Source: Sthenelais limicola (lineage: Eukaryota; Annelida; Polychaeta; Phyllodocida; Sigalionidae). From it: a stretch of 64,000 nucleotides of DNA. The translations under genes and the position numbers were made by a program. The stretch is from assembly GCA_942159475.1 (NCBI GenBank), contig OW804097.1, positions 118,604,013 to 118,668,012 of the forward strand, read 5' to 3'. Every line of letters starts with the position of its first letter. Position 1 is the stretch's first letter. Under the pieces are notes generated by a model. That model was given only the letters and a program-made list of their open reading frames with translations. It had not been told where the DNA came from and searched no databases. This document shows positions 11,839 to 26,900 of the stretch, in pieces.

Positions 11839-11850
11839 CAGTATATATAG
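11839..11850 (+). promoter_or_regulatory. TATA box of the LDLa secreted-protein gene
   Basis: The sequence CAGTATATATAG lies about 75 bp upstream of the ATG at 11920, which would place the transcript start near 11870 and give a 5' UTR of about 50 nt. The position relative to the start codon and the absence of an intervening ATG support a genuine core promoter. Confidence 0.55.
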
Positions 11851-11919
11851 CGTTTATTTTTCATCAAGAAAAGGACAAATAATCACAACCCGATTCGCAC
11901 GCTATATACTATAAACAAG

Positions 11920-14900
11920 ATGAATCTGACACGTTTGATTATTACTTTATTTGTTGCCCTGCTATGCATTGCAATGGTCGCGCTTGCAGGGCCTTTGCCG
12001 AATTCCCCAAAGGCAAGACAAGGCGGGAGAGGAGGATCATTAGATGGAAATAGTAATAGTAGAAATAGAAATAGCAATAATAATAATAACAGGGACAATT
12101 CCAGGCGAACAAAGTCCGGTAGGCGACTGCGAATGCTGAGGAAAATTCTTAAAAGTCTCAGTTCTGAAGAGGTGCGAGCGCTGAAGGTGAGATCGAAGAA
12201 AGACTCAAGGGATCCAGTGTATGAAGTTTATGGTGGGGAGGGACATTACGTTGGCCACATGTCACATCACCACGGGACGACAGACATGAGATACCCGCCT
12301 GAGATAGGTGAGTAAGCAAGATTATTACACCCCTGTGCTGCAGTTGCCTCTATACCTTCAGCATTGTATGTTAAACTTGGTCAAGGTGGTGCATAACATG
12401 TAAATTATGCCACCCTTGGCGCATACAACAAATAGGTCCGCCAAAAACTGAAATGACTTCTTTTATTTTTATTTATCTATATTTTTTATTCACTAATGGG
12501 TGTATGTAATAAATATGGAACAAAGCTCGGGTGAAGTCTGTACACTTATTAGTGACCGAGGGAGTGCGGAAGATCTCGGGCTGACGCCCTCTAACTTCCC
12601 GCACTCCCTCGGTCACTAATAAGTGTACAGACTTCCCCCTTGCTATGTTCCATCTATGAATCTCCTCCTTCATTTATCAAATCTATTTTGCGTCAATCCT
12701 CATTTTGACAGGCTGATAAGTCCTTGCGTCAGCGCCTCGTACGCGTCGTCGCTGACTCGGCGGGGAGATGAGGAGGGAAAATGTCGTCTGCTCACATTTG
12801 CTCAGGATTTTCGACCCAGACAATTGTTCGCTATATGCCAGGCCATTGGCAATAACACTCTAGGTCCAAACCCTTAATTCAGATAAGAATGGTATGTCAG
12901 CCTACCTCGCTAATCGGTTTCTTGTCCTAGAACTCCACGTTTTAATGGGAATATGATTTCATTTTGCGGTCTTAATGGAATTATAATGACACTTTGCGGT
13001 TGGAGGCGAGAGGCTTTCCCTTCCTTTGAAGGGACTCTCTCAAGTTTGGGCCTAGACTGATAAGGTGATAGCTACAGCAAGATTACCATTTTACGAGGTG
13101 CTGCCATTGATTGTTCAACTATCGAATGTATTCATAGTTATGGCTATGACAGCCTATTGCTTCAGTAAAGTGCAGGTTTTAATATCACATCCATCAAACA
13201 TAAATGAAATGGTCTGCCATTAGAATATATTTATATACTCAGCTTCCATTAACATGATGGGAACCAGAGATAGGCCTTTCATTCCATGCTATTTCCCTTC
13301 AGCCACTAATACTCATCTATGTCCCTCTCTTTTAGAGGAGAAAATGAAAGAGTACATGTCCATAATATAGCTGCATGGGGAGCAACATTATCATTTTCAT
13401 TCAGCTCTTTACCTGTATGTCCGAACGACGAACCACAAGCAAAGGCTATGATTCCACCATAGAACTAGAACTGGTTCCAGGAGTGCATTGATAATGGGTG
13501 AGATTTTCAGAAAATGTACAATTCGCCCTCACCAATCCTCTCAAATAACCCGCATTTAAGACAAAAATGTGCTTCAAAATGCAGTTTAACATAACGGAAC
13601 ATATACTTTAAATCAATGCTATACTAAATATACTCAGATATACCCGGTATTCTTCATTTTTCATTATAATTTAGCAGTTTCCTAAATGTGTAGAGCTGCC
13701 AATTGTACATATTCTGAAAATCTGACCCTAATAAGTATCTTGCGCGCGTCATAATATGAGACTCATGTGTGTGGAAAACATGCATATTATCATTATATCG
13801 TTTGCTATCTGCAGGGTGATTGAGCTTAATGCTCTCATCATCTGCAGTGGCATTCTGTTACCTGCATTATTGAACAAAGGGGCGATTGTCCGTTATTCCA
13901 TAGGTCCAGCAGGGTATTCAATTATGAATATACTGAGGGACATATATATCCGTTGGCTACACATAAACATAGGCGAGACATAAACAGGGGTCTTTACACT
14001 CATAAATCCTTTATCTGTATACGTCAAAGTCAAGGAAACGGATACATGCATCGTCCCAAACAAGAATATCTTTCACTGATGGCAGGGTTTGGTAAACAGT
14101 GTTTTTTTCCTATAAAGCCATTTACTCATCATTCTCACGTAGAGCAATAGGTTCACAACATGCTCGTTTGCTACCCATGGGCCCCAGACATGTTGCTCCA
14201 TAACATATCGCCTAATTCCTATCCCCGCTGTTAGACCTATTGGGACCCGTTGCATAACAAATCATTCCCTAGCTGTTTTTCCTTTCTAGCTGGTAAGGAA
14301 CCTTTGTGGAGGGAATTTGCTTTACAGACAATGTTTCATTCCTACAGCATGAATTCCCTACTTAAGGAAGGGAAGATAAGTTAGCAAAGAGCATTTTAAG
14401 GAAGGATTTCTTATGCAACAGACTACAGGCTCACTAGTACCTTGGTTAGTACCTTGGTTAGTACCTTAAATTGGTAAGTACCTTGGTAAGTGGGTGAAGT
14501 CACCAGAAAATGTACAATTCAACTTCACCAATCCCCTCAAATAACCCAAATTTCAGACGAAAATAAAGTTCAAAATACAGTTTAACATAACCAAACAGAT
14601 TGCTAGAATCAATGCAAGGCCAAATATACTCGAATTTACCTAGTATTGAACAAATTGTAGCCTAATTTAGCAGAATTTACTAAATGTATACAGCTGCCAA
14701 TTGTACAATTTCTGAAAATCTGACCCATGTACCTTGGTACTATACCAAGATTGGGGCTCAGTAGGAGAGCGAACCAACATCAACTCTAATTACATCAAAT
14801 AGACAGTGAAATGGTAAACAGTTTTTTTTTTCATTTTCGATGGAACTAGAATAGCATTCTATCTTAAAGGTTATAATCAGGAGGGGGTTTTCCAAAAAAT

Positions 14901-17900
14901 ATTAAAAAAAATAGAGAACCGTTTTCAGTCTAAGCCCAAAGTTGAGAAAATCCCTTCCGGCGAAGGGAAAGCCTCTCGCCTCAAACCGCAAAGTGCCACT
15001 ATAATTCGATTAAGACTGCAAAATGTCATTATACTCACATTAAAACGTGGAGTTCTAGGCAGGGATACCGATTAGCAAATTAGGCTGACATACCAGTCTT
15101 ATCTGATCTATCTGAGGATTTGGGCCTAGAGTGTTTTGTCGATAATGTTGATTTGTGTGGGCATTATTAGTAGGCTTTGATTTAAAAAAAAACCATCCCC
15201 CCAATCATATACTCATATTCATATCAAAACATCTTCATATATAATATCGAGTGTGGGATGGCATGTTGTCATATCCATGCAGGACATGATTTTCTGCTTT
15301 GTTTGATCAATGCTGCTTTTCTCGGGCGATGTGTGTGTGTGTGTGGGGGGGGGGGGGGGCAGCATCTGGATGGTCACATTAGGACGTTAAATTATAAGAT
15401 ATGACATCGTATAAGGACCTCTGAAAAAGTGTGCCTCCTATACTATTACTTTCACTGCATCTCCATGCCCCCCCCCCACACACACACACACAAAAAAAAG
15501 AAATGGTTCTATCAAACCATTTGTGTGCAGGTTGACATCTAACTCGTGATACTAGGCTTATTTTGATTTTGATTTTGTAAATATTTTATTCAGGACTGAT
15601 AAACATTTTTATACATCGAGCATAAATATTCTCAGGATAGCCTCATAATGATTGTATCACTAACTGCAGCAAGGGTCGGGTCGGGCGGGTCGGGCGTTAA
15701 ATAAGTGGGTCAGATTTTCAGAAAATGTACAATTCACCTTCACCAATCTTCTCAAATAACCCACATTTAAGACAAAAATAAAGTTTATAATACAGTTCAA
15801 CCTAACCAAACAGATTGCTAGAATCAATGCAATGCCGAATATACTCGAATTTACCTATATATTGGCCAAATTGCAGCCTAATTTAGCAGAGTTTAGTAAA
15901 TGTGTACAGCTGCCAATTGTACATTTTCTGAAAATCTGACCCAAGTATATGTCTTATTCCATTAGGGTAAAGTTGGATGTATGGGAAATACTTGGACTCA
16001 TTTCTTTTCACCGATCCACAATTCAGTAATTCGATAATAAGATAACGCGCCGAAGGAGTAGAATGCAGATTGCAATAAAGGATCTCTGGGCACCTTTCAG
16101 ACAATACTTCCTCCCGCATTCCTAATAAGATGGAACTCTTTTCATCTTGTCTTACATTTGCTTGTGACCCCCTGTGATTGTTTCCTATACAAAGCGGACA
16201 TGTATATTCGGGGAAACGTCCCTTTCGTACTCAGTACTGTTCTCATAGAGAAGCACATCCAATAAGGTGTTATACATCAATGTTACATCCATTATAATAA
16301 CCAAAGGTGATTTTCGAGCGTGGAAGCCGTGCATGAATTGTTCTACCGGCCGGCTAACCATGTAGCACCTTATCAATGGTCCAATAATGATTCTGTGGTG
16401 TTGTAATTCATTTGAGTGGATGTCCACATCTTTGTCTTCAGATTAGGACTGAAGGACAGTTTAACAAGACTTATATATCTATACCTGTCTATTCTCCCGT
16501 GTTCGACCAAAATTAAGTATTAAAGGGCCTATAGTCCACTAAGCCGATTCTCCACCGCAGAGGACTCTTTTCCACTAAATTATGTCCTGGGTATGACCAT
16601 AAACTGCCTTTCTTTCTCTTTTCTCTGTCTCTCTCCGTTCTTCTCTATCTCTATTTCCTGGGTATGATCATAAACTGCCTCCCTCTCAGCTCTCCCGCCC
16701 TTGATATAACCATATTAAATGTGTTGATAAGGGCGTAAAGCAACCAATCTCACTCACTCTGTGAGAATCGCATGAGAATCGGCTTAGTGAACTAGGGCCG
16801 TAAAGCAATAATTTCGCATAATTTTCCATTGCTGTTGTAGGCGCCTTTAAGTTCGCTAGAGTATGGCACCATGGATAAGAAAACACATCAATCACCGTCT
16901 GTTACCACTCTCCTTTATGTTGAGGGATTATATCGTTAGAATACGCCCAAAATAAGATATATAAATATATATTATTAATGTTATACCAATATATAAACTC
17001 CATAATTATATCCTCTACACTATATTCATCATCTATATGAGTGGTATGGAAATAATGAACCATGCATACTCATTGACTTACAAACTAGACTTAAAAGAGG
17101 TGGTTTCGTTTAGCACCGGGTTGCTGAAATCTGTCTGGCAATAACTATATTGGACCCGTCTTTGAGATATTCCCTTCCCCATTAATCATGTATATCCCAT
17201 TCACATACGTTTATATATATATGTAGAACTGATACAGGGGACTCTTCTTACCCCATCGATATCTAACAGGCTGGTTTTACATGCCCACTTCTCCATCTCC
17301 CGCTGATTTGCTTGAATTTTAATATACCCTTTATCCTCCAAGTAATAGAACACCGACACCGACTTCCACGTCAAAGGTGCAGACGCATTATTAGCAGACG
17401 ATGTCACGCAGCGAACTGCATGTGAACCTGATATGTGGTATCACTTTTAATATTTCAAATAATGTTCCGACACATATCTTTGATATTACTCCTCTATAGG
17501 CTATGCATGCAGGATACCTTCACCAAGAAGAACTGAAACTAAAACATAAATATGATTTCTGAAATAAAAATACATCAATAGATAAATAGGGAGTGTTTTC
17601 TATATTCCTATGATATGATTGCAAAAGAGTTATATATCAAGGTATGGTTGCAATACATAAGACTTTATGAAAGTGGGGCGACACTATTGACTGAAACTGT
17701 ATTTGCATTACAGTTTTGAAGGGCTATTAATCTGAAATTATATGGAAAAACAACTATATATATACAACTTGTCGAATCTCCACTGGGAGAAAGAAACAAC
17801 ACGAGACTAAGCAGCCCACGTTCCCACTAACCTATTCCAGTAAGTTCCAGATCCAGTATGTTTCATGACATCCCACAAATTTAATCAATCAATGGAGAGT

Positions 17901-20900
17901 TAACACCAAAGGTAATTAAGGCTAAATTAACACCCACAACATCGCATTGGTCACACCACTCCCCGGGTCTCCATGCGGACCATCCAGTCTACCAATGAAT
18001 TTATATATAAGTTATTACAAATCATGACTGGAGCATTGCCAATGCTTCCTGGAAAGCGTTGCACGGGGACAATCGAATGACCGATGACACGTTGCGCTTT
18101 TTAATGATCACATCCAAGGGAATAGTTGATTTCTATCTCTATATATAGCTGCTTGCTCCTTGGTGAGTGAAGTATAAGGGATGTACCACTGGCCTTACAG
18201 ACAAACAAGTTTGGTTTATGAATCAATTTGTAACCGGGCGATACAAAAATCAATTACTTTTAATTCTCATGAACAAATAACATGTTAATAAATTGATGGT
18301 GATCGCTAATTTATGTTGAACACTAATTTAGGGAAGTATACGTACTATAGTCTGTCTAGAAAGTAGTTGACACGTGATTCCTTAGTCCCTTTAAGGGGAG
18401 GGAAAAGTGGGGGAGTTTTGACTTCAAACCTTTGCTCCTTGAATCGCCGTTTGCGACTGACCATGACCGTTTGCGACCGACCATGGCCAAATATCCAGCT
18501 GCATTGTATTGCCCTGTCTCTGTTCTATGTGGAGCAGCTGTTGTTTTGCTTAGGTGGAAGGAAGAGCTGATTATACTGGCCCTGTTTCCCCATGGTTGAT
18601 TGCAATGGGCAACTCGCTGGGCAAAGGGTTGACAAGTCCTTGTATAGAAATAGAAATACAAAATCTCCCACTTTTCCCTCCCCTTAAAGGGACTAAGGAA
18701 TCACGTGTCAACTACTTTCTAGACAGACTATAGCCCTGAGGGGACACAATATGTACCATCGATCGGTGATCCTTACCTTATGTGTTTAGCTAATACAAGG
18801 GCAACGCATGAAAAATAACTGCGCTGTCAGTTATGCGTATTTTTTCATCACTTTAATCTTTATTATTTGTTAAATGTGTAAGGCCAATAAAAATATTTTA
18901 AAAAAAAATATAGTGACCGCTATGTGAGGGATTGAAATAGACAACAAGATCGGTGCGATGTGGGGACATTGCCCTTTCGTTTATTTGGTTGTGTTACTGC
19001 ATCTATTTATAGAATAAGCCGGTTAAGTTGGCACATGCTCCTGCAATATATCAAACACATATGGGTGAAATTTTCAGAAAATGCACAATTCACCTTCACC
19101 AATCCTTTCAAATAACCCAAATTTAAGTGAAAAATGACTTTCAAAATGCAGTTTAACACAATGAAAGAGATATTTTAAATCGACACAATGCCAAAGACAC
19201 TCTGATATGCCCATTATTTATAATTTTTTTGTCTAATTTAACAGAAGGTACACAATTTGTAGAGCTGCCGATTGTGCATTTTCTGAAAATCTGACCCATA
19301 TATTTTGCAGTCATTACACCAGGAGGAAGACTCAAATGTAGCTAAATGTGCGGGCATACAAATAATTGTACTTTTTCCCGGAAGTGAGGCGTAGAGTGAT
19401 CATTCTTTTTTTTTGAGTGATCATTCTTAAAACTTATGTGCACTGATATGTGATATGGTGCCGATTCCTAAGACTAACTTGTTTGTTCGAACTAGATGTC
19501 CCAGTTTTTAAAAAAGCGTTCCCTTATCATGGGCTATATGGTGCATTCAGGAATAAAACATTATTTTAATAGGGGATTTGCATGTCTCACTGCGCATGAC
19601 TGTTACAGTGCATGAGTAGTTGCATGCTGGGATGGATTTAGTTAAAGTCTGAAATTACAATATTTGGCAACATTTTTATCGAAAATTGCAAAAATGTTTT
19701 CATCAATATCCATAGTTTGTACGAATGATGAATGAAAACCAAATGCATGATGGGAAAGATGAAGTAATGTGTTTTGGAAACATGTAAAACACTTGGATAT
19801 TGACATTAGATCATTGGTAAATATTCCATACTGAACATGACATGTTTTTTTAGATTTTATACTGTACCATTACTCCCATAATTCCATGCGAATCAAAATT
19901 CAAAATGGCGGCTATGCAAATCCCCAATTGTCCATCTCTAGAATAAACGTATTTGTTTTCAACGTCCTGTGCATGCTATACTTTGCAAGGGGGGAGGGAT
20001 ACACTTTTCTGATCATTCTTTTTCACATTTGTTTTTATATATAAAAAAATAGTATCAATGAAGTTTTAGTTTTATATATGTATGGTTAGAATATGAATGT
20101 CCTACATTTATCATTAGACCTTGACACAGTGAGTATTTCCCTATGATCAAATATGTGATGGGTTTCAGGAAAATGAGTCATAAGTCGCAAAATGGATATT
20201 TTTCAAAGTGATTTATTTGTGATATATCTTTGTTGGAATAGTCTACTTTTTGGGGTACTTAATGCTGCTAGTAATATTAATACATGTACGTAATTTCAAG
20301 GCAATGTATTGAATATTTCTATGCATTTCTAAGGTCATCTTATGGAGTATATTTAGGTACTTCTATTAGTAATTATCCACCCAAAATATCAATAACATTT
20401 TTTCCCAAAAAAATATATTATATCAAACACTTATAATATAGAAACACTATTTAGATGTCCTTGATGTTTACTACCATTAATGAATGTTAACTCTTAGAGC
20501 AACACCATAGGAAGTTCATACAAACCTTCATGAAACCTTGGGCAGCCATCTAGAATCTAAATCCTTAGTTGAACTCTGGATGTGATGGTCATGGCTGCAC
20601 CCAACACTCTTGTTCTGTCCATCATCCTCCTTATTGGGTCAGATTTTCAGAAAATGTACAATTCGCCTTCACCAATCTTCTCAAATTGCCCGCATTTAAG
20701 TCAGAAATAAGCTTCAAAATGTTGTTTAACATAACAGAACTGATACTTGAAATCAATGCGATACCAAATATACTCAAATATACCTAGTATTGACCATTTT
20801 TCAGTCGAATTTAGGAGAATTTCCTAAATGTGTAGAGCTGCCAATTGTACATGTTTTGTCCATCATCCTCCTTATTAAAGATATGACCAGTTGTAACGCC

Positions 20901-23900
20901 TACTCACGTCTTGACGTTCTACGTCATAAGACCTTTTAACTAGCAGGGGGCAATACGAATAAACATGGCACAAATGGTGCAAAAATTCACCCGCCCACAC
21001 TTCAGATAGGTGGGTCAGATTTGCAGAAAATGTACAATTTGCCTTCACCAATCCTCTCAAATAACCCACATTTAAGACAAAAATGAGCTTCAAACTGCAG
21101 TTCAACATAACAGAACTGATACTTTAAATCCATGCGATACCAAATATACTCAGATATACTAGGTTATTCTTAATTTGTTAGCCTAATTTAGCAGAATGTC
21201 CTAAATGTGTAGAGCTGCCAATTGTACATTTTCTGAAGATCTGACCCAGGTTCAGCGTTATCAACGTGATATCATACCTGTTGGGCGCGTGCACTGACGG
21301 CAGTCCCGGTGATAAGAGTAAAGGGTTTTTGTAAAAACAGCTGCAGATATCGAGTATAGGCGACTAAGGGGCCTCTAAGAGGTGTACTTTGATCTTTCGG
21401 GGGTAAGAACGATAGGGGATGACTTTTGATTAAAAACTAGTTATCCTCACGTGCTACCCAACACGAACAAACCTGTTTACCTGTTAGTAAAGAAATCTTT
21501 AAAATCTCATTATTTTCAGGAATTAAAACTTATTATATATATATTCACATCATAGGATCATTTGTGGGTTCAAAACATCGACAAGGTTGTCACGCGTCTT
21601 TTTCTATTTTCATTAAATGTAGCCTACAGGCCTTAGATTTAATAAATACAAACTATTTGAGTCACACAAAATGCTTAATGACTTGCACGATCAGATGAGA
21701 TTCAAGTTTAAAATCCAACGTTCAGAAACAAAATGCTCCCGCACTACCTGTATAGTTGTACTATTAAGTTCTGACTTTCCATAAACGCCGTGATTGAAAG
21801 TAATTAATAATGCCCTCTAACGTGGTTGGTACCCTTGGACAAAGTATATGGGTCAGATTTTCAGAAAATGTACGATTCGCCTTCACCAATCCTCTCAAAT
21901 AACCCACATTTAAGACAAAAGTGAGCTTCAAAATGCAGTTTAACATAACAGGACTGATACTTTAAAACAATGCGATACCAAATATACTCAGATATACCCA
22001 AAATGTATCATTTTTTAGCAGAATTTAGCAGAAATTACTAAATATGTAGAGCTACCAATTGTACATTTTCCGAAAATCTGACCCATATAGGGCCTAATAC
22101 ACCATCAAACCAACGAGAATAGCATTTATTTTCATAGATCAAACTAACAATAATGTATCAATATACACAAATGCATTGTATATTGACGAGTGTAGTAAAT
22201 CGCATTTTCCCTGAGCGTTATTAACAATTCTAATATTAATCAAATTCGGAGTAAAGATCCATTTCGGAGGAGCAGAGGAGGCTCCTTTATTGCCACAAGG
22301 AGAATAATCTATTTATTCTCGTCGATTGCTATAAAACTAATCTGCCGCTCAGCAATATAGAAACACGGTGGGTGTCTACCGCGCAGATATTCACTTGGGG
22401 TTAGGCCCGCTGCTTGTAAATTGATCTAAGAATGTATGAATGAGAAACACCAATGGGTCAGATTTTCAGAAAATGTACAATTCGCCTTCGCCAATCTTCT
22501 CAAATAACCCAAATTTCAGACGAAAATAAAGTTCAAAATACAGTTCAACCTAACCATACAGATTGCTAGAATCAATGTAATGCCAAATATACTCGAATTT
22601 ACCTAGTATTGACCAAATTGCAGCCTAATTTAGCAGAATTTACTAAATGTGTAGAGCTGCCAATTGTACATTTTCTGAAAATCTGATCCCAATAGGACCT
22701 CCTTAGTGTTACACTATGATAATTACGGCATAGGTCTGTAATAAATTATAAGTTATCGGCTCATCCTGGGACATGGAAGAGCTCTGTAGAGCAAATCCTG
22801 TATATTAGGCACCATCTATCTAGATGGGTCTGGTCGAAAAAAGTACAATTCACATTTTGTAAATTCTGCTAAATTATAGGCTCACAAATGGCAAATGCTA
22901 GACATATCCGAGTATATATTTTTGTAGTGGATTGATTAATAATGTTTGGTTATGTTGAACTGTATTTTTGAACCTCATTTTTAGCTATTTTTTCTTAAAA
23001 TTGGAACTGGTCCTGGGTATGACCATAAAGTACCTTTCTGTTTCTTTTCTTTTCTCTGTCTCTCCCTTCTTCTCTATCTCTATTACCTGGGTATGACCAT
23101 GAAGTGCCTTTCTGTCTCTTCTCTGTCTCTGTGTCTCCCTTCTTCTCTATCTCTATTTCCTGGGTATGACCATAAAGTGCCTTTCTGTTTCTTTTCTCTG
23201 TCTCTCTCTCCCTTCTTCTCTATCTCTATTTCCTGGGTATGATCATAAACTGCCTCCCTCTCAGCTCTCCCGCCCTTGATATAACCTTATTAAATGTGTT
23301 GATAAGGGCGTAAAGCAACCAATCTCACTCACTCACCTTAAAATTGGAGTATTTGAGAGGATTCGCAAAGGCGAATTTACCACATTTTCAGGCAACATAA
23401 TTGAACCCTACAATATATATATATGTCCAGATCAGGTGTATACTGTAAAATTTCTTAGGTTAATATTCCTTACCATGATAACAATGTTAGTCAAAGTTGT
23501 TTCAATGCTTGGTCAGTCGCGTTATCACATGCAACTCTGCATAATGCCATACATTACATGGCGCGGGACATACACATGGTCGATGTTTTCAGAAAATGTA
23601 CAATTGGCAGTTCTACACATTTAGGAAATTCTCCTAAATTAGGCTGAAAATGAAGAATACCAGGTATATCTGAGGATATTTGGTATCGTGTTGATTTAAA
23701 GTATCAGTTCTGTTATGTTAAACTGAATTTTGAAGCTCCGTTTTGTCTTAAATGTGGGCTATTTGAGAGGATTGGTGAAGGTGAATTGTAAATTTTCTGA
23801 AAATCTGACCCATACATGGTCGATGTTTTCCGCGCCGAGTTTCACTTTGCGGTAGGGCCGTTGCATGTAAATTGATCTAAGAATGTCAGAATGAGAACCA

Positions 23901-26900
23901 TTCATCAACAGTAAGACTTATAATAAGCTCTTAAAAGACACCAATGGGATTGTAGGAGATATGCATGGTTCCAATGCATTTGCGTGGGAGGTTTATTGAC
24001 TGGCAATGCGGCAGTTGCTTTCAGGAGCTGGAACCAACGACTGACAAGAATGTGCTGCCTAATTCGATCCGTGGCGAACTCATTATGCAACCATTTCCCT
24101 TACCTTGGACTATCGGTATCCGAACGTCACCGACTGCTTCCTGGTCATTCCATTTTCAGAGTAGGGTCATCGTTTGGGCTGGGCCTAAATTATTCTTTAG
24201 GGTGATATCTTTATGTTGATAAGCAGGGGTAGGAGGTGATCGGGGGAATTTTAAACGCGGATATTGGGCTATTTATATATTGTATATAACCCTGAATGCT
24301 CAGACACATGCGAATTTGCAAATGAAACATGTAGTTTTGACTTATGATATACTTCTAATATTCATTCCCAATATGTACTCTGTAGCACCATAAGAAATTT
24401 CCTGAAGGTGAGGTTTGAGATAGAAAACGATACGAAACTGTAACAATATTATTTATGTGATGTATCAACGGAAAAAAATGTGGACAAGGGATTTTTTGTA
24501 ATTTGATGGAATAATTAAATCGCTTTTTGTAGGTTCACTTATTATGCTCAATATTAAAACATCTTTAGGTATCTTTAGCAACGCACAAAAATAATCATAT
24601 AAATGGTTATGCGTCTTTTTCTAATGAAATTGTTAAATTATATTTATGTAATAAGGCCAATAAAAATATTCTTAAAAAAGACATCCCTGCCTATTAGTTT
24701 AGTTCGGAATGGATGAATACAATACTCATGATACAATAAATATTGTCTTATTGTTGCTGAACGGAATAATAAAAATGGTGAGCAATAATTCGTGAGTACA
24801 TGTATGATGGCAGGGGCGGATTTAGTGAATGCGCGTCCCCTCCTTTTCAAAATCAAGCTAGGGTATTTTGTGGTGGACTTTATCAACTGTATTCCAATAA
24901 TGGGGGTTGGAAAATTAACATATAGATCGAAAGGCCTGAAATATCATCACATGGCCTTGAATCCCTTTGGAATCTTTTAAATGGCCTTGAAATGTTTGGA
25001 GATTCTCAGCTTCTTACAGAGGGAAAATACTTGAATGCTCTTGAATGAATCCTTGAATGGCGAGTGGGCCTAACTAAAGCTGTATAAATTTAAGAAAAGT
25101 TCAGAACCAAAACCCTTAAGTTAAACAAATAATTTCTGGTAAAGTGTTCGTGATTTTAAGATCATCATCATGATCGTCATCGTCATCATCACTGCAGAAC
25201 AATAGCTGAGCAATTATAGTCATATGATTATAACATAATATAAGTATGTATAACATAATATAAATATGTTCTTTAGAATACAATTTGAAAGCGCGCCCCC
25301 TCCTTTTGAAAATCCTGGATCCGCCCCTGGATGGTGATATGCTAATTATTTTAAAACGTCAGACTTGCAGCAATAAACTATGCATAATTAATTACATCAT
25401 TACACAAACCACTGTACGCCATTTCCGATCAAACCCACCAGTTTTTAATATACATTCGTTAAACATGCAACATGATGAGGTGCCAAACGACATTTTCCTT
25501 ATTTTCTATACACTCTAGGCAAAACCCTCAGATAAGATAAGAATGGTATGTCAGCCTGCTTCGCTAATCGGTCTCCTTGCCTAAGACTCGGCGTTTTAAT
25601 GGAAATATAATGACATTTTTCGGTCTTAATGGAATTATAATGGCACTTTGCGGTTTGAGGGGAGAGGCTTTCCCTTCGTTTGAAGGGACTCTCCCATCTT
25701 TGGACCTAGACTGTATATATATACAGTTCAACCTCGCATAAAGACCATCTCTTCTATTACGACCAGTTTCTCTCACTCCCAATGTGTTTTCCTCTTATTA
25801 TAGTAGCCCCTCTAAAGAGACCACCTCGCTATAAGACCACAAATCGCTCAGTTCCAAGGGTGGTCTCAATAGAGAGGTTTCACCGTATAACTTTATTATG
25901 GTATGTCAGATTAAAATGTGATAATTGAAAGAAATAATTATGATACTTTCCAAATTGTATTTCCCACATGAACTATAATTTTAGCGTCTGGGCCCTAACG
26001 TCCGGAGCCCTAATCTTAGGATGTACGTAACTCTTTTAAAGTGCAAGTGTGTCTCATGGGTTAAATCGATAGTTAATTAATTAGTCAATTAGTCTCAGCC
26101 CTTAAGATCGTGATTTCCTGATTTCCTGCTATTTCCAATCAGTAGATTGGCCACAGACAGCTTCAACCCTTGGTTGTTATTCAAACTGAATTAAAATGCA
26201 TTGAATTTTTGGAATTAATTGATGGCCAACCACTGGAAAACAGGAGAATTAAAACTTGATAGGGCAGCTCATTATAAATCTGGTTAACCGTAAGAGTATT
26301 TAATTTGGTATAAATTAGTAACGGATTTTTCACATTTATCACAACGTGTGAAAATAATGACTTGATTGTTCCCGTGCTGAAATAAATGTTATAAAAACCG
26401 TTACCAGCACTGCGAGTTTCTTTACATTAAGCACTCACTGATGAAGGTCAAATGCATGTTTTTTATGTGGTGCCATATGTAAATAGGTCTGCAAGAAATG
26501 GCGTGTAGTTCTTCCCCCTTTAATAAAAAGAATCGACTATATAGATGGGAATAGATATTCACCAAATGAAATTTATTCTTAAGAATTTTACACATCACAC
26601 TTTCCGAATTTTCGTTACGTGTGTGATGGGTTTCAGGAAAATGAGTCATAAGTCGCAAAATTTATATTTTTCAAAGTGTTTTTTTTCGCAAGATCTCTTT
26701 ATTGAAATGTATCAAATTTCAGTACATTGTAGTCAATATATCCTTGCGTTTTGAAGGCCTTCATATGGAGTATATGTAGTTACTTTACTGGTATTTACCC
26801 ATCCAGAAACATTGCAAACTTATTTTTTTTTCAAAAATAAAGATATCCAACTTAAAATACAGAAATACTTATTAGGTGTCCCAGTGTTTACTATCATTAA

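Noticed and set aside
20636..21108. Conserved short proteins repeated at 20.6, 21.0 and 21.8 kb
   Set aside because: The similar peptides are translations of family A element copies, which have no coding function.
25160..25190. A CRISPR-like or other regular array at the (ATC)n tract
   Set aside because: It is a plain trinucleotide microsatellite within a hAT-like element; no spaced repeats occur anywhere in the window.
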